A stretch of DNA of 64,000 nucleotides from Glandiceps talaboti (GCF_964340395.1 NC_135560.1:62001-126000), one strand, 5' to 3'; shown: positions 1-11,863, numbered from the stretch's first letter. Notes: generated by a model not told the origin, from the sequence alone. A program made the numbers and translations.

Positions 1-570
1 TCTGATCAGCTGTTATTTATATCATCAAAGTGTGGAGATGACTTTAGCTAGACCTCAGGCTTTCGCCCTTGATTGTGTCCCACCTATCAGAAACACAGTG
101 TTGAGAAGAAAACCTTACTGCAAAAAATTTTCAATTAACATAATGAGAATGAAGATTTTTTCCAAAAAGCCTTCAATCGTCATATGGATATAATTGGAGC
201 CATTTATAAATTGTATGTTTGTACCAATCCAAAGCATCTCACAGGGTTGAATGAAAATGTATTCTTTGCCTGAGTAATCAGTAATAACATCTGTGTTATT
301 TTGTGATGAAATCTATAAACTTTTCATTGACATGCACAAGCAATTTGTACATGATACATGACCTGTGTGTTTCTCGAAGCACAGAAAAAATGCTGAAAAC
401 AAGACCCAGAAGCTAGTGCTCTGTACAGCAGTTTGAATTTCCCGCATTTGCATAGATTGGCCATAATCCTCTTTATATAGGGCAGTTGTGTCTATATTCA
501 GTTACGTAATGCAAGTTTTAATGCAAGCTCTTTTCTTTGTTTGTCAGGTTAAAGCTGTAATGACTGCCTT
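1..570. other. intergenic, no recognisable gene
   Basis: Unique-looking AT-rich sequence. I see no recognisable coding motif, repeat or RNA gene. A pyrimidine-rich stretch ending in TTTGTTTGTCAG near 548 could serve as a splice acceptor for the small reading frame that follows, but nothing else supports a gene. Confidence 0.4.
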
Positions 571-795
571 ATGGAGGGTGAATGGATTGTGACAGTATAT
601 GATGAACTAAGTGTGGGAAAGATCATAAAAACTAACTGGAAAAATGCTTTAGTACATTTTTTGGAAAAAAAACTGGTGTTTATGATTTGTGGGGTGAAAG
701 GTAATTCTGTTTGGGAGAGAAATTTCAAAATAGAAACTTTGTCTTGGGAAAGGGCTGAGATAAAGATAAATGGAAAATTTGATTTAAAAAAATAA
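571..795 (+). CDS. small unrecognised reading frame
   Basis: A 74-codon open frame, rich in lysine and glutamate, which I do not recognise. It starts about 23 bases after a polypyrimidine tract and AG that resemble a 3' splice site, so it could be a terminal exon. It ends just before a family A repeat. It could equally be a chance frame in AT-rich DNA. There is no signal peptide, membrane segment or known motif. Confidence 0.15.
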   Translation: MEGEWIVTVYDELSVGKIIKTNWKNALVHFLEKKLVFMICGVKGNSVWERNFKIETLSWERAEIKINGKFDLKK

Positions 796-810
796 GGGAA
801 TAATTCCTAA

Positions 811-1629
811 AAATACTGCAAATGGCACTGTAGCACAACTGTACAGTTTTTATAAATGTTTATCCACATGCCCAGGTCCATGTTAACAATAGGTGTTCAT
901 TTGCTGGATGACTATCCAGTTGCCTATCCAACCATGTTGCTATCTTTGCAATGTAAGCAATCATTTGGCTGTTGCTATGGGCGTGGTCATGTTGCTAGAC
1001 ATACTTGCATACATTACAAAATGTTTTTCTTCACTTTTCTATGAATTCTCGATATTATCTTTGCAATGTACACAATCATTTGGCTGTTACTATGGGCATG
1101 GTCTTGTTGCTGAATGTTTACTCACTTGCCTACCTGAAGATGTTGTTATTTGACCAAAATATACTGCCATCTGGTTGTTGTTAAGGGCATGGTAATGGTT
1201 GTTAGGGCCAATTGTGTCAAAATATTTTAAGAAAATCTGCAGAATAACACTTTTAGAAACATCTCACCAAGTTTCAGTCTCACTGACCATGTACTTTTTG
1301 AGATATAAATTTTTGACCAAAATTCACATTTACAACTACTTTGCATATAACTGACAATATAATTTGCATCATCATGTCTTTTGAATCATCATGTCATGAA
1401 CAAATCTGAATTTACTAGCATTCAAAACTGTTCCCACCAAATTTCAGGCCAATCTACCCAGTCTTTTTTGGAGTTTAAATATTATTACCAAAAATCCCAT
1501 TTTTTTGACCCAAAATCACATTTCTGATGCAATCATTTTCATTTGAACAGTTTCCCAACTAGACACCAGAAGTAACATGACCACCAAATATCAAAGCAAT
1601 CGGTCCCAGCGGTTTTTGACTTTAAGTTG

Positions 1630-1677
<48 letters not shown>

Positions 1678-1740
1678 GACTGACAGACAGTTTGCCATGC
1701 TTATAGCACTATTGAACCTTATCAGTTCAGTTGTGCTAAA
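811..1740 (+). mobile_element. family A repeat, copy 1 (Helitron/HINE-like, non-autonomous)
   Basis: This is the first of six copies of one family. The 5' end carries TAGCACAACTG (831) and the 3' end carries the inverse, CAGTTGTGCTA (ending 1738). The core holds degenerate direct repeats of about 120 bp built round TTTGGCTGTTGCTATGGGC. These are followed by conserved non-coding sequence, a (CA)n tract (about 1630-1671) and a 3' terminal hairpin whose left arm repeats the 5' terminus. The element has no coding capacity. The order (5' inverted motif, tandem core, microsatellite, 3' hairpin) matches that known for DINE/HINE-type non-autonomous Helitron relatives. The assignment to Helitrons is inference. 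Confidence 0.75.
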
Positions 1741-1802
1741 AAGGAACCAATATATTGGCCAATACATTTATAGGGGAAAAATATATTGAGAGCTGAAAAT
1801 AT

Positions 1803-1950
1803 ATTGGACAATATATTGGCAGACTCCAAAAATATTGGCCAATATATTGGTAAACTCACAAAATATTGGCCAATATTTTGGGAAGTCTCAAAATATTGGC
1901 CAATATTTTGGCAAATACCAAGAAATTGGGCAATTTTTTGGCCAAATGGC
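1803..1950 (+). repeat. 31-bp tandem array with ATTGGCCAAT palindrome
   Basis: The palindrome ATTGGCCAAT, or a one- to two-base variant of it, recurs at 1803, 1834, 1865, 1895 and 1925, with an outlying copy at 1754. The spacing is 30-31 bp. Intervening bases are AT-rich and similar between units. The array sits directly after the 3' end of family A copy 1. Each unit contains back-to-back CCAAT pentamers. Confidence 0.8.
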
Positions 1951-2084
1951 AACTTTTTACATGGGTTAATTTTGAAAATGAAAGTGTCAAATGCAAGTTT
2001 ATGTCATGATTTGATATGTCTACAGCATATCTATTAACCCTTTATCAATCAAAAAAAGATACCTTTCCAAAGTGGAATAGAATT

Positions 2085-3249
2085 TCCGAAAGTTTTCCGG
2101 AAGCTGTTATAATATATTCGCAATTATTACAAAAAGTGATATCAAAAGCCCAGATGACTCATATATATCATTAGACAAGGATGAATATTAACTATTCAAT
2201 AAAAATGATGAGTTTTACCATGGTTTAATTTGTACAGAAAATCTATCATATCATAATCCACAAACTAGAATGGTTGAGAAGGAATATCCAATGGGGCCTC
2301 AAAGTGGTTATTTCGACGAGTATTGTAACCAACCTTTTATTGGGATTGATTCACGAAAAGCTTATACATCTGATTTCATGGATATTGAAAAATACCCGGT
2401 ATTCAGTTATTTTGACATTTGGCAGAAATATGATAAACATACCATTGAAGATTATACACAATATATTGTTAAATGTGAAGGTAATGTAATATTATTTCCC
2501 AGATTATATAGCAGATGCTATGGATATAAGTTAAATAGAATTCCAAAGAATATTATTTATAGAATTATATATTATCGTAAACCATCAACATTAAATAATA
2601 GTAATTCCACTGAGCTGGTAGATAGATTATGGACTGCAGATATGGATATATGTAATAAAAAATACATTTGTAACCGTAACCTAGGATTAATTGAAAAGAA
2701 ACAGAATAAAAAAAACATATCAAAAGTATTTAAATCTTATAATGAAGCATTTACATATCAAAGTTATTTCAAAAAAGGAGATATATATACCATAACAGAT
2801 GGGGATGGTTGGGAAGATATTTATAAAGATGGGAAATTCATAGGTATAGGACCTGTAAAAAATAAAACAAAAAATAAATCATTGGTAAAAGACTATATAT
2901 TTTATACATCACAGCTGAGACAGCATTATCAAATGGATTATACCCAATAAAAGATGTGATATACGATATTAGAAGCTTGAAGAATTATGAGGCATACACG
3001 AGATTGGTGAATAATGGTATAACACCAATTGGAATTAAAACTGATTCTTTATTAATAATAAATTCAGAATATCAAATTAAAAAAGCTGTACAATTATTTA
3101 ACTTTGCAAATGAGATTGGTGGGTATAAAATTGAGCACAATAAATGGTTGACAGATACCCACGTAACACAGAAAATCAACGAATGTATTAAAATAGATAA
3201 TATAAAAATTATTAAACATACAATTGAAAATGAATGGAATACAACATAG
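2085..3249 (+). pseudogene. family B DNA polymerase, C-terminal part (broken)
   Basis: The frame opened at 2270 contains an Asp-x-x-x-x-Tyr segment (IDSRKAY, codons 26-32) with a following YPVFSYFD, resembling PolB palm motif A. The next frame, from 2956, contains KTDSLLI (about 3040-3060), which matches PolB motif C (DTDS-type) with the catalytic Asp kept. A one-base shift near 2905-2950 separates the two. Similar coding extends upstream to about 2085 but with a stop at 2189. The exonuclease domain is not visible. The frame ends at TAG 3247-3249, and coding continues in the same phase into the helicase, suggesting a polyprotein. Assignment rests on motifs only. Confidence 0.55.
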
Positions 3250-4365
3250 ATTAATACAGTATTACATGAACATAATGCTATGATATTAGGGAGTATCCCT
3301 GGAGTTGGTAAAACATACGCATCGTCAAAGGCTCCGTATAATAATATATTATTTGTCTCACCATATAACAAGTTATGTCAGCAACTGAGAAAATTAGGAA
3401 ACACTGCTATAACTCTTAACATGTTATTAGGTATCAAAATAAATGACAATATACATACAAAATGGCACAATATAACGTTTCAGATTATGATTGTATAATT
3501 TTTGACGAGATATTGTTATATAATCCATATCAACTATACTTAATTAAAAATTTTATTGACAAACATATGGATAAAAGAATATTAGCAACAGGTGATTGTG
3601 ATCAACGTAAACCATTTTCATTTGGTGTAAACAACATAACAAATAAAGCTAATTATCAAATGTTTTGTATAAACCAAATGTTCCCTAATCAGATAACTTT
3701 GAATGAAAATAAACGATTGAAAAAACCCTCAAATAAACAAAAAACTTGTATCGTTAAAAAGGACCTATTTGATACATCTAAGGATGTTATTGAAGTGTTT
3801 AAAAAATATGGGATTAAAATTATAAATAATATGAAGGATGTAATCCCTAAAAATAATATATGTTTATTCAACTTCAGATGTGAACAAGTAAATAACCACA
3901 TCAGAAGGAATGTTGTGAAGAAGAAAAAATAATTTTGGAAAGGAGTTGAACTGGTATGTAAAAAACATTATAAATCCACAAAGAAAAGATTATATATCAA
4001 TTACCATTATAAATTAAAATCAAAAGGTGAAAAGTTTTTTATAGTCACAGAGTTGGTTGAACAAAAAGATATTGTACTTGACCTTAATAAACTTAGCCAT
4101 TTCAAACTTTCATATGCAAATACATGCGACAGTGTCCAAGGTATGACTATTGAAGATAATTTCACTATTTTTGATTGCAACACACCCTATGTCGATAGAT
4201 ATTTTATATGGACGGCCATATCTAGAACCGATGATTTACAAAAAGTCCAAATATTTGAACATGGTTACAACGAGGTCATGAATTTAAAACGATCATGGAC
4301 CATGTTATATTTTAAAAATAAAATCACGGGGTATAAGCAACAGGACAAGAAAATGAACAGAGACA
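3250..4365 (+). pseudogene. superfamily 1 helicase (broken)
   Basis: Walker A GSIPGVGKT lies at 3289-3315. Walker B (CIIFDE) is at about 3492-3509, in a frame shifted by one base near 3455-3470. A GDCDQ motif (3591-3605) matches SF1 motif III. A UvrD/RecD-type C-terminal box with SVQGMTIED (4131-4157) and TAISRTDD (about 4215-4240) closes the domain. An in-frame TAA at 3930-3932 interrupts it. The order and spacing of motifs fit a Pif1/RecD-like or herpes-type SF1 helicase, which unwinds DNA with ATP during replication. It has no autonomous function here because of the breaks. Confidence 0.65.
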
Positions 4366-4553
4366 CAACGGATAAAGAATATATCGATTTGGATTGGATT
4401 AAGCTGCAGTTCAGAGATAATAAAACATGTCCATTGTGTAAATGTATGTACGAAACTATTATAAAAGGTGACAACACGATAAAAAGTAATATAACAGTCG
4501 ATAGAATTAATAATAATTTACCTCATATAAAATATTATGACGTCACTATCTAA
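4366..4553 (+). pseudogene. truncated HNH-like endonuclease module
   Basis: Downstream of the helicase in the same frame there is a CPLC pair (about 4426-4440) followed by ITVDRINNNLPH (about 4491-4526). This fits the beginning of a zinc-bound HNH fold (C-x2-C ... DRI ... H). The expected following segment with N and a second C-x2-C is missing: the frame reaches a stop at 4551-4553 immediately after the histidine region. I read this as truncation by rearrangement. HNH domains at polymerase or helicase C-termini are known in large viral proteins. Confidence 0.5.
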
Positions 4554-5130
4554 ACGCGCTACCATATAGTAATCTCGAAATTTGATGTGTAAAAATAATT
4601 GCCTGGAACCACCAAACAAACACACCCAAAAATATCAATGTATGATATAATAGAACCACACAATTGTTTTGCTGAACTTTGTAAATTGAATGAAACCATA
4701 TAACCACCAACCCAAAATCTATTCAATATCAAGATTCGGATGAATTGTTGTCGAAAAACTTTTTTGGTTAAACAAATTTTAATATTCATATAAGAATTTC
4801 AAAATTTAAACTGAAAATATTTAATTTAAAAATACGGCTTTATATTATTTATATAAAAACCCTTGGTTAAAAAATATGGCCCTTATATTATTTATATAAA
4901 AACCTTTGGTTAAAAAATATGGCCTTTATATTATTTATATAAAAAATTTAACTCTTTATATAAAAATTTTAACTCATATTATTTATATAAAAAATTTTAA
5001 CTCATATTATTTATATAAAAATTTTAACTCTTATATTATTTATATAAAATTAACCCCCCAAAAATATTTAACCAACAACCCCATATATATATAACCCCCC
5101 CCCCCCCCCAATATATTTACCCCCAAAAAT
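4554..5130 (+). repeat. AT-rich tandem repeats and homopolymer tail
   Basis: From about 4838 to 5050 the segment TTATATTATTTATATAAA recurs at least six times. The first units are separated by a CCTTGGTTAAAAAATATGG spacer (period about 55 bp) and later ones by short AATTTTAACTC spacers (period about 27 bp). A poly-C run follows at about 5095-5109. The block lies at the 3' end of the PolB/helicase element and shares its AT-rich composition, so it may be a terminal or origin-type repeat of that element. Confidence 0.6.
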
Positions 5131-5896
5131 TAACCCTTATATTAATGTATGTCCTGGTCCCTCCTAACTAACTGTAATACATAGAAATTCTATTCAAGTG
5201 TATAACCCCATATAATCACATTCAAGTTTTCTTGAATGGCAGTAACCTTTATTTAACCTTCTAACCTGTACCTTGACCTGCAGTGTATTACTTACATATC
5301 GCAGACACTTATAGCACTTTTTGATCATGTCTAGAGAGATAATACAGAACCAAATAAACATACACATGCATTATTTTTGGTGCTCATCACTTTTCACTCA
5401 ATGGCAGCCAAATTTGTAGTAAACATGCAATCATGATTAACCACATCTCTCAAATACTTAATATATAGAGAGACTACACTCAAGTGTCTACATGTTATAC
5501 AAAAATGTAAACAAAAATGTATCATGCCTCATGGAGATTTCTTATACATATACTTGCATTGTTGTTTCATATCCAGTAATTCTGATTCAGAAGTAGTCAT
5601 GTTTTAATAAGTCAGCTTAGGGTCAAACTATGCCAACGCGTTCGTGAGTTGGTATTCAGTAACTTAAAAACTATTCATTTACTGTGACAAAATATACAGT
5701 TTAAAAGCATTTTTTGTAATAATATAAAATAATGAATTGACCGTACCAGATATTAATATGTAAGCATGGAAATAGATTATGGATCAGTCCACCCAGTCAT
5801 TTAACCTACCAATGAGTAGATCTACTCTTCATCTACAGTACTCCCCCAGTAGACAAAAACCTTCATCTATATTTGGTCTACATTGGTACATATATA
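5131..5896. other. no gene seen
   Basis: AT-rich non-coding DNA without a recognisable reading frame. The only structure noted is a cluster of short TCTAC/TAGAT-type words at 5815-5875. Confidence 0.4.
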
Positions 5897-6642
5897 ACAA
5901 GTCACTGAGAATCACATAGTCCCCGCTATGATTGGGTTTTAAGGAACTGGCAGTTTATGTTGTCATTTTCTTGATATCACTACTCTGATCACACAACAAC
6001 ACTTGTGAACCTAAATCAAACAGACTTAGATATGTTGTGTCTGCTCGTTGGACATGGAACATGCCTACTCATGCTGTGTCTCCTCGTTGGACATAGGACA
6101 TGCCTACTCTTCAAGATGACATGATGGAATAAACCATTCAACAATAAAGGATGGGTAGGGTGGAGGGGGGACCTGTTCAAGCATGTCTGAGTTATGGCTT
6201 TGGACATGGAAAATTCGCAAACAAAATGGCTGCCAGGCAGCCATATATGGATCGTATCATGACGAAAATGAATATGCACATGTATGTTATAGAACACTGT
6301 CCTAATACCAACTTTAAATGAGATCTGTTCAAGCATGTCTGAGTTATGGCTTTGGACATGGAAAATTCACAATCAAAATGGCTGCTAGGCAGCCATATTG
6401 GATTGTATCACCACGAAAATGGATATGCACATGTATCAGTATGTCATAGAAGGCTGTGCTAATACCAACTTTGAATGAGATCTATTAAAGCATGTCTGAG
6501 TTATGGCTTTAGACAGGGAAAATATGCAAACAAAATTGCTGCCAGGAGGCTGTATTGGATTGTATCATGAAACAAATTGACGTGCATATGTATGCCATTA
6601 TATGTTGCCCCTGTACCAAGTTTGAAAAAAATTGGTCCAGGC

Positions 6643-6684
<42 letters not shown>

Positions 6685-6972
6685 TCTTATCAGCGCATTA
6701 CGCAACAGCCTCAATGCGCTTTACAAAACTGAGAAAAAAAGAGCAAAAAAAAGAGAAAAAAAGAAAAAAAAAGCACAAACTTGATTTGCATAGAAATCAA
6801 AACCAAAACCAAAAACTTGACGTTCACTATTGATTACTATTAAAAGTACAATATGTCCTGAACGTTTGTAGACAAGAGTATGGCACAAACTTAATTTGCA
6901 AAAAAAACGACAACTTGAAATTCACTAAAAAACAAAACTTATTGATTACTGCTTATAAAAGTATAGTATGTT

Positions 6973-9086
6973 CTAAAAGTTTGTAAACAAGTATGTCTTT
7001 AGTTTGGACTTGAATGTTTCGATCGATACTGAATTGGGAGAGAGTTCCATAACTTAGGACCGGCAACAGAGAAGGCGCGATCTCCGTACGTGGTAGTTGC
7101 AACACGTGGAATGGCAAGTGTAAGATGAGTACTAGAACGTAAGGCACGTGTTGGCTTGTGTATGGGTATTAGTTCAATGATGTAGGATGGTGACAGTTTG
7201 TTGACAGCCTTTGTAGGTGACGAGCAAGATTTTGTATGCAATACGTTGACGTACAGGTAACCAATGAAGATTATGTAATACTGGTGAGACATGATCATAT
7301 TTGCGTAGTTTGGCAACAAGTCTAGCAGCTGTGTTCTGCACACGTTGAAGTTTGTTGATCTCTTTGTCTGGTAATCCATAGAGGATGGAATTGCAATAAT
7401 CCAGCCTAGAGGTAACAAATGCATGGATTAGTCTTTCGGTGCTGGTATTGTCGAGGTACTTTCTAATTTGGCCGATCTTTCGAATGGCTAGGGATGCTGC
7501 TCTGCAGATGTTATTTAAATGACAAGTCATTCTAAGTTCCGAGTCAAGTATAACCCCAAGGTCACGTGTTGTGGATGATGTGTTGACAGTGCTGTCCCCA
7601 ATTGTGATACATGGTACAGGATTGGTTTTACTGAATCGAGATGAGAAGTGGATTATCTCTGTTTTGCTGTCATTAAGCTTTAATTTATTCGATGCATACC
7701 AAGTTCGTATATCAGCAATGCATACTTCAATACGCGAGACTGTGTTCATGTGTTGTGATCGTTTCATCATCTGGTAAAGTTGTTGAGAGTCATCAGCATA
7801 CATCATATTGTTTAGATTATGTTGTGAAATCAGATCCTCTAAGGGTGCGACACACATGGTAAAGAGTATGGGACCTAGAACTGATCCCTGTGGGACTCCA
7901 AAGTTTAGGCTGTGACAGGCAGACTTTGCATTGTTTACTGTTACATGTTGTGTTCGATGCTGGAGGTATGACCTAAACCAGGAGAGTACTCTGCCATCTA
8001 TCCCAAACCGCTTATGCATTCTGTCTATTAAGATTTGATGGTCAATTGTGTCAAATGCTGCAGACAGATCTAATAGGACAAGTATAACATCTTGGTGTCC
8101 ATCAATAGCATGAAGAATATCATTATAAACGCGAATGATAGCGGTTTCTGTACTGTGGTGTTTACGGTATGCAGACTGCATCTTTGCATATAGGTCATTG
8201 CGTTGTAGGTGATGATGAAGTTCATGTGCCACTACTTTCTCCAGAACTTTTGACAGGAACGGTAAGTTTGATATTGGTCTGTAATTCTTGAGGTCATTGG
8301 GGTCATTTTTCAGGTTTTTGATGATGGGTGTAATTAAGGCTGTCTTGAATGAGTTGGGAACACATCCACTTGCCAATGAAGCATTGATGATTTCCGTAAT
8401 CGATGGTAAAAGTTCATCTATACATTCCTTCAGCATCCAGGTTGGTAGAGGGTCCAGTTGACAGTGTTTATTTGGTGAATCCATAATTATCTTACGGACC
8501 AGCTCTGATGACACAGGTGAGAATTCGCTGAGTCTCTTGGTAATAGGTGCACGGGAGTTGACAGTGTTCACTGTTGGTACTACTAATTCATCAAGGTCCT
8601 CTCTAAGACTGTTGATTTTACTGTCGAAGTAGTTAGCAAATTTGTTTGCCAGTTTTTCAGGGCAATCGGAAGCTGGTAATGTATTGTCATCTTCTGGAGT
8701 CAGCATCTTGTCAATAATCTTGAAAAGTTTTTTCTGATCACAGTTAGCAATTCTGTCCGAGTGGTAAGTAGATTTAGCACTCTCAATCATATGATGGTAT
8801 GCCTTACATTCTTCTTTGAAGATCTGTTTGTCAATCTCAAGTCCAGATGACATCCATTTCCTTTCAAGTTGTCTCTTCTTTTGTTTGGCGGCATGAATTA
8901 CATCAGAGTACCAAGGTGCATGTGGTCTTAAAGTGATGGTGCGAGTCTTCTCTGGGGCATGGTGATTAATATATTGGTGCAAGGTTGTGTTGTATTGATT
9001 TATGATAATAGTCAGATCAGAAGTGTGGCTTGTGACAAGAGGTGATGCTTGGATGTCTTTGCGCATTTCTGCCATGTTGATGCTCT
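6973..9086 (-). pseudogene. non-LTR reverse transcriptase (L2/CR1 group)
   Basis: This long frame covers the region between endonuclease and RT, then the RT fingers and palm. Motif A is LLDLSAAFDTIDH, motif B is GVPQGSVLGP and motif C is MYADDSQQL with both catalytic aspartates kept. The C-terminal part LHWLPVRQRI is typical of the L2/CR1 group. Single-base shifts near 7205 and 7018 break the C-terminal region, which otherwise runs on through GDRAFSVAGPKLWNSLP to a stop at 6973-6975. The product would copy element RNA by target-primed reverse transcription. The apparent ATG at 9075 is internal: coding continues upstream into the endonuclease when the LTR insertion is removed. Confidence 0.85.
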
Positions 9087-9688
9087 TGTAACAAATTTGG
9101 TGGGGGGTCTCTACCTCTTCTGTTCAGGTAACCCTCCTTCAATGTTACTCTCTCTCTCTCCACTCTGTACACGGGATCGACTTGGACTTTTAGGGAATTA
9201 GCTCAGACTACACACAATGTTCATGGTTAACCTGGATCATTTGGAAGTGGCCACGGAACAGATCGAAGCTCCTGACCTCAGACCGTCTCTTCCAAAGACT
9301 GAATCCATCATTTTATTATTCCATCAAATTCTTATAAACATAAAATATACAATACTCAAATGATTGGGTGATAAAGTAATCAGCACCATAAATGACTAAA
9401 ACGGAAGTATTGCCGTCGCCTTAATTCAATGCAAATGATATTGGCAAATATGAAAACTAGCCAAACAATGTGATCACGTCATTGTTCTTTCAACTGTCTG
9501 TAATTAGTCATTATTTGACACTGTTGATCTTATAATAACTTAATGTTGTCATTTTCAGAAGAATACTATTCGCGAAATGCAAACATTTGTTCTAAGTATT
9601 AATTCATGACAGCTGAGAGTTCACGGTGACCTCGCAAAACATCAAAACTTAGCGAATATCAAAAAGTTTTATTCTGTCATCCGTAACA
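9087..9688 (-). repeat. 3' LTR
   Basis: Matches 11272-11863 from the TAACAAATTTGG start to the CATCCGTAACA end. A short indel cluster near the start distinguishes the copies, which suggests a fairly young insertion. Confidence 0.85.
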
Positions 9689-11271
9689 CTATCACCTTTT
9701 CCCAAAGTGTGGCGTCCCCGCCACACATTAAAATATTAAAAATAATCGCCATTCATAAATGAAACACTTTCTATGGTTTTGTAAATCGACAGAAAAGGAG
9801 AAAAGTACAAGCAATTAAAGAAATTAAACTTGGAATATTATGGATGTGTGCTCATTTCTTGAACAGCAGTGTGATTTCGAGACAGGCAGTTTTCTTTCAA
9901 AGATTGGAATTGCAGCGATTATCTTTTTCAACATTGACGATAATGCGAGAGGTTATTCAAGAAGTACCTTTAGAGTCCTCTGTCATACTATACAGCGTCT
10001 GGCCAGACTATACAATCACTCACACAGCCGTTCCTATCTTTTACCCAGATAAAAAAGAAACCCTTTTGAATTTTGACTTGTAAAATCTATCATACAGGTA
10101 CTCTTCAATGACAACTCAAAAATCGTGAAATAGATTATATTTTCATTAAACAAGTGATGTCATTCTTTTTTGTGAAAAAACAACAACTTTACGTCGTGTA
10201 CGATTGAAAAAAAGTTGGACTAGCAGTTATCATACGGGTTTTTAGCATGTGAGGCATTTCAGAAATTCTTGTGGAATTTGAAAGGAATTTTTGCATAGAC
10301 AATAATACAGCTCATTTCGGTCGGATCTCTGTTTTGCACTCAAATTTGAAAATCAAATATTTATCTTGTACTGCAGATTCAATAAAATACTATATTAACA
10401 TGGCTCCTTCCTTTACTGTAGGACCTTTAAATCACACAGTCCGACTCAACGTGTGAGCAACGCATTTCTGTAGCGTTTTCGGCTCACAATAACTCAGAGT
10501 CAATAAGACTTCGGAGTTTCCAATACTCCATACTTCAAGAAATATTCTTATTAAAACTAAAATTTCTCCAAAAAATCATCATTAGTATTCTTTCTGCTTG
10601 TGCGCGACTGTTGAGGTGTAAAACAGCATCACTGAAATGGTTGTGATAAGAAAATAGATTTCAAGAAAATTCTCATCGTCAAGCTAAATCGAGCATACAA
10701 TTATTATTTCTTACACATTTCTCTGTACACACAGTAAAAAAAATGCTGATCATGAATAGAAATGAATTCGAGGAATAAAATAATGTCAATCTTTAGCAAA
10801 AATCTACTACCGTATGATTAATGAGTTGTTTGTCCTTCAAAAGTCTTAAATATGTATTTCACATGCGAACTGCTTCGGTCTGCATCAGCGTCCGATACGC
10901 GATATCTCCAATCGCATGGCAGCTGTTCGGTCCCCGTTGAAGGTTTCACTGCTACGTTTGTCAAAGTCTCTATCGCTGTCTGTTTATTCACAATTCCACG
11001 TTTTGAAACACAATCTCTCCTTCTGAGATGTCTTTAGTCCATCACTGCAATATTTTACGAGTTCTAGTTCGAGTTGAATTCCAACCATTGCAACATAATC
11101 ATTAAAGTTTCCTTTCGAAAAGTTATCGAGTCATCGATTTCTCACTCACCCAGCGGCGTTGTTTTTTCTTCTTCTCAAAGGTTGTCAATTATTTTTTATA
11201 AGTTATAACTTTAAATTTGTCTCATTACACGCACAATGGTCCTTCTAGTCCAAGGCCGGCTTTTCCACCAA

Positions 11272-11863
11272 TCTAACAAATTTGGGGGTGACCTCTTCTG
11301 TTAAGGTAACCCCCCTCCATGTTACTCTCTCTCTCCACTCTGTACACGGGATCGACTTGGACTTTTAGGGAATTAGCTCAGACTACACACAATGTTCATG
11401 GTTAACCTGGATCATTTGGAAGTGGCCACGGAACAGATCGAAGCTCCTGACCTCAGACCGTCTCTTCCAAAGACTGAATCCATCATTTTATTATTCCATC
11501 AAATTCTTATAAACATAAAATATACAATACTCAAATGATTGGGTGATAAAGTAATCAGCACCATAAATGACTAAAACGGAAGTATTGCCGTCGCCTTAAT
11601 TCAATGCAAATGATATTGGCAAATATGAAAACTAGCCAAACAATGTGATCACGTCATTGTTCTTTCAACTGTCTGTAATTAGTCATTATTTGACACTGTT
11701 GATCTTATAATAACTTAATGTTGTCATTTTCAGAAGAATACTATTCGCGAAATGCAAACATTTGTTCTAAGTATTAATTCATGACAGCTGAGAGTTCACG
11801 GTGACCTCGCAAAACATCAAAACTTAGCGAATATCAAAAAGTTGTATTCTGTCATCCGTAACA
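11272..11863 (-). repeat. 5' LTR
   Basis: Partner of the LTR at 9087-9688. Its inner edge reads TCTAACAA instead of TGTAACAA, a single base change from the outer end of the other copy. Confidence 0.85.

Larger units (their letters stand above)
2040..5150 (+). mobile_element. AT-rich decayed PolB/SF1-helicase/HNH element (virus- or plasmid-like)
   Basis: A compositionally distinct AT-rich block that encodes, in one direction, remnants of a family B DNA polymerase, a superfamily 1 helicase and an HNH-type module, followed by AT-rich tandem repeats. The coding parts lie head to tail with almost no spacing, suggesting one polyprotein or a compact operon-like layout. Two in-frame stops and at least two frameshifts within 2270-4553, plus another stop upstream at 2189, show it is dead. 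The composition and gene content resemble invertebrate large DNA viruses, Polinton/adintovirus relatives or linear plasmids. I cannot place it more exactly. The boundaries are approximate: no terminal inverted repeat was found. Confidence 0.6.
9087..11863 (-). mobile_element. non-autonomous LTR retrotransposon
   Basis: Direct repeats of 602 and 592 bp (9087-9688 and 11272-11863) are nearly identical over most of their length and bound 1.58 kb without gag or pol. The element starts TGTAACA and ends GTAACA, giving TG...CA ends, and is flanked by the 4-bp duplication CTCT (9083-9086 and 11864-11867). A purine-rich tract on the minus strand (TTTGGGAAAAGGTGA) adjoins the 9688 boundary, so the element is oriented on the minus strand. 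Its lack of coding sequence makes it a TRIM/LARD-like passenger that would need proteins from an autonomous relative, probably Gypsy-like given the TSD length. Confidence 0.85.

Noticed and set aside
831-1738. Family A as a classical cut-and-paste TIR transposon
   Set aside because: The inverted ends are subterminal (conserved sequence lies outside the 5' one), the 3' end is a hairpin, and no clear target duplication is seen, so a HINE-like reading fits better. It remains possible.
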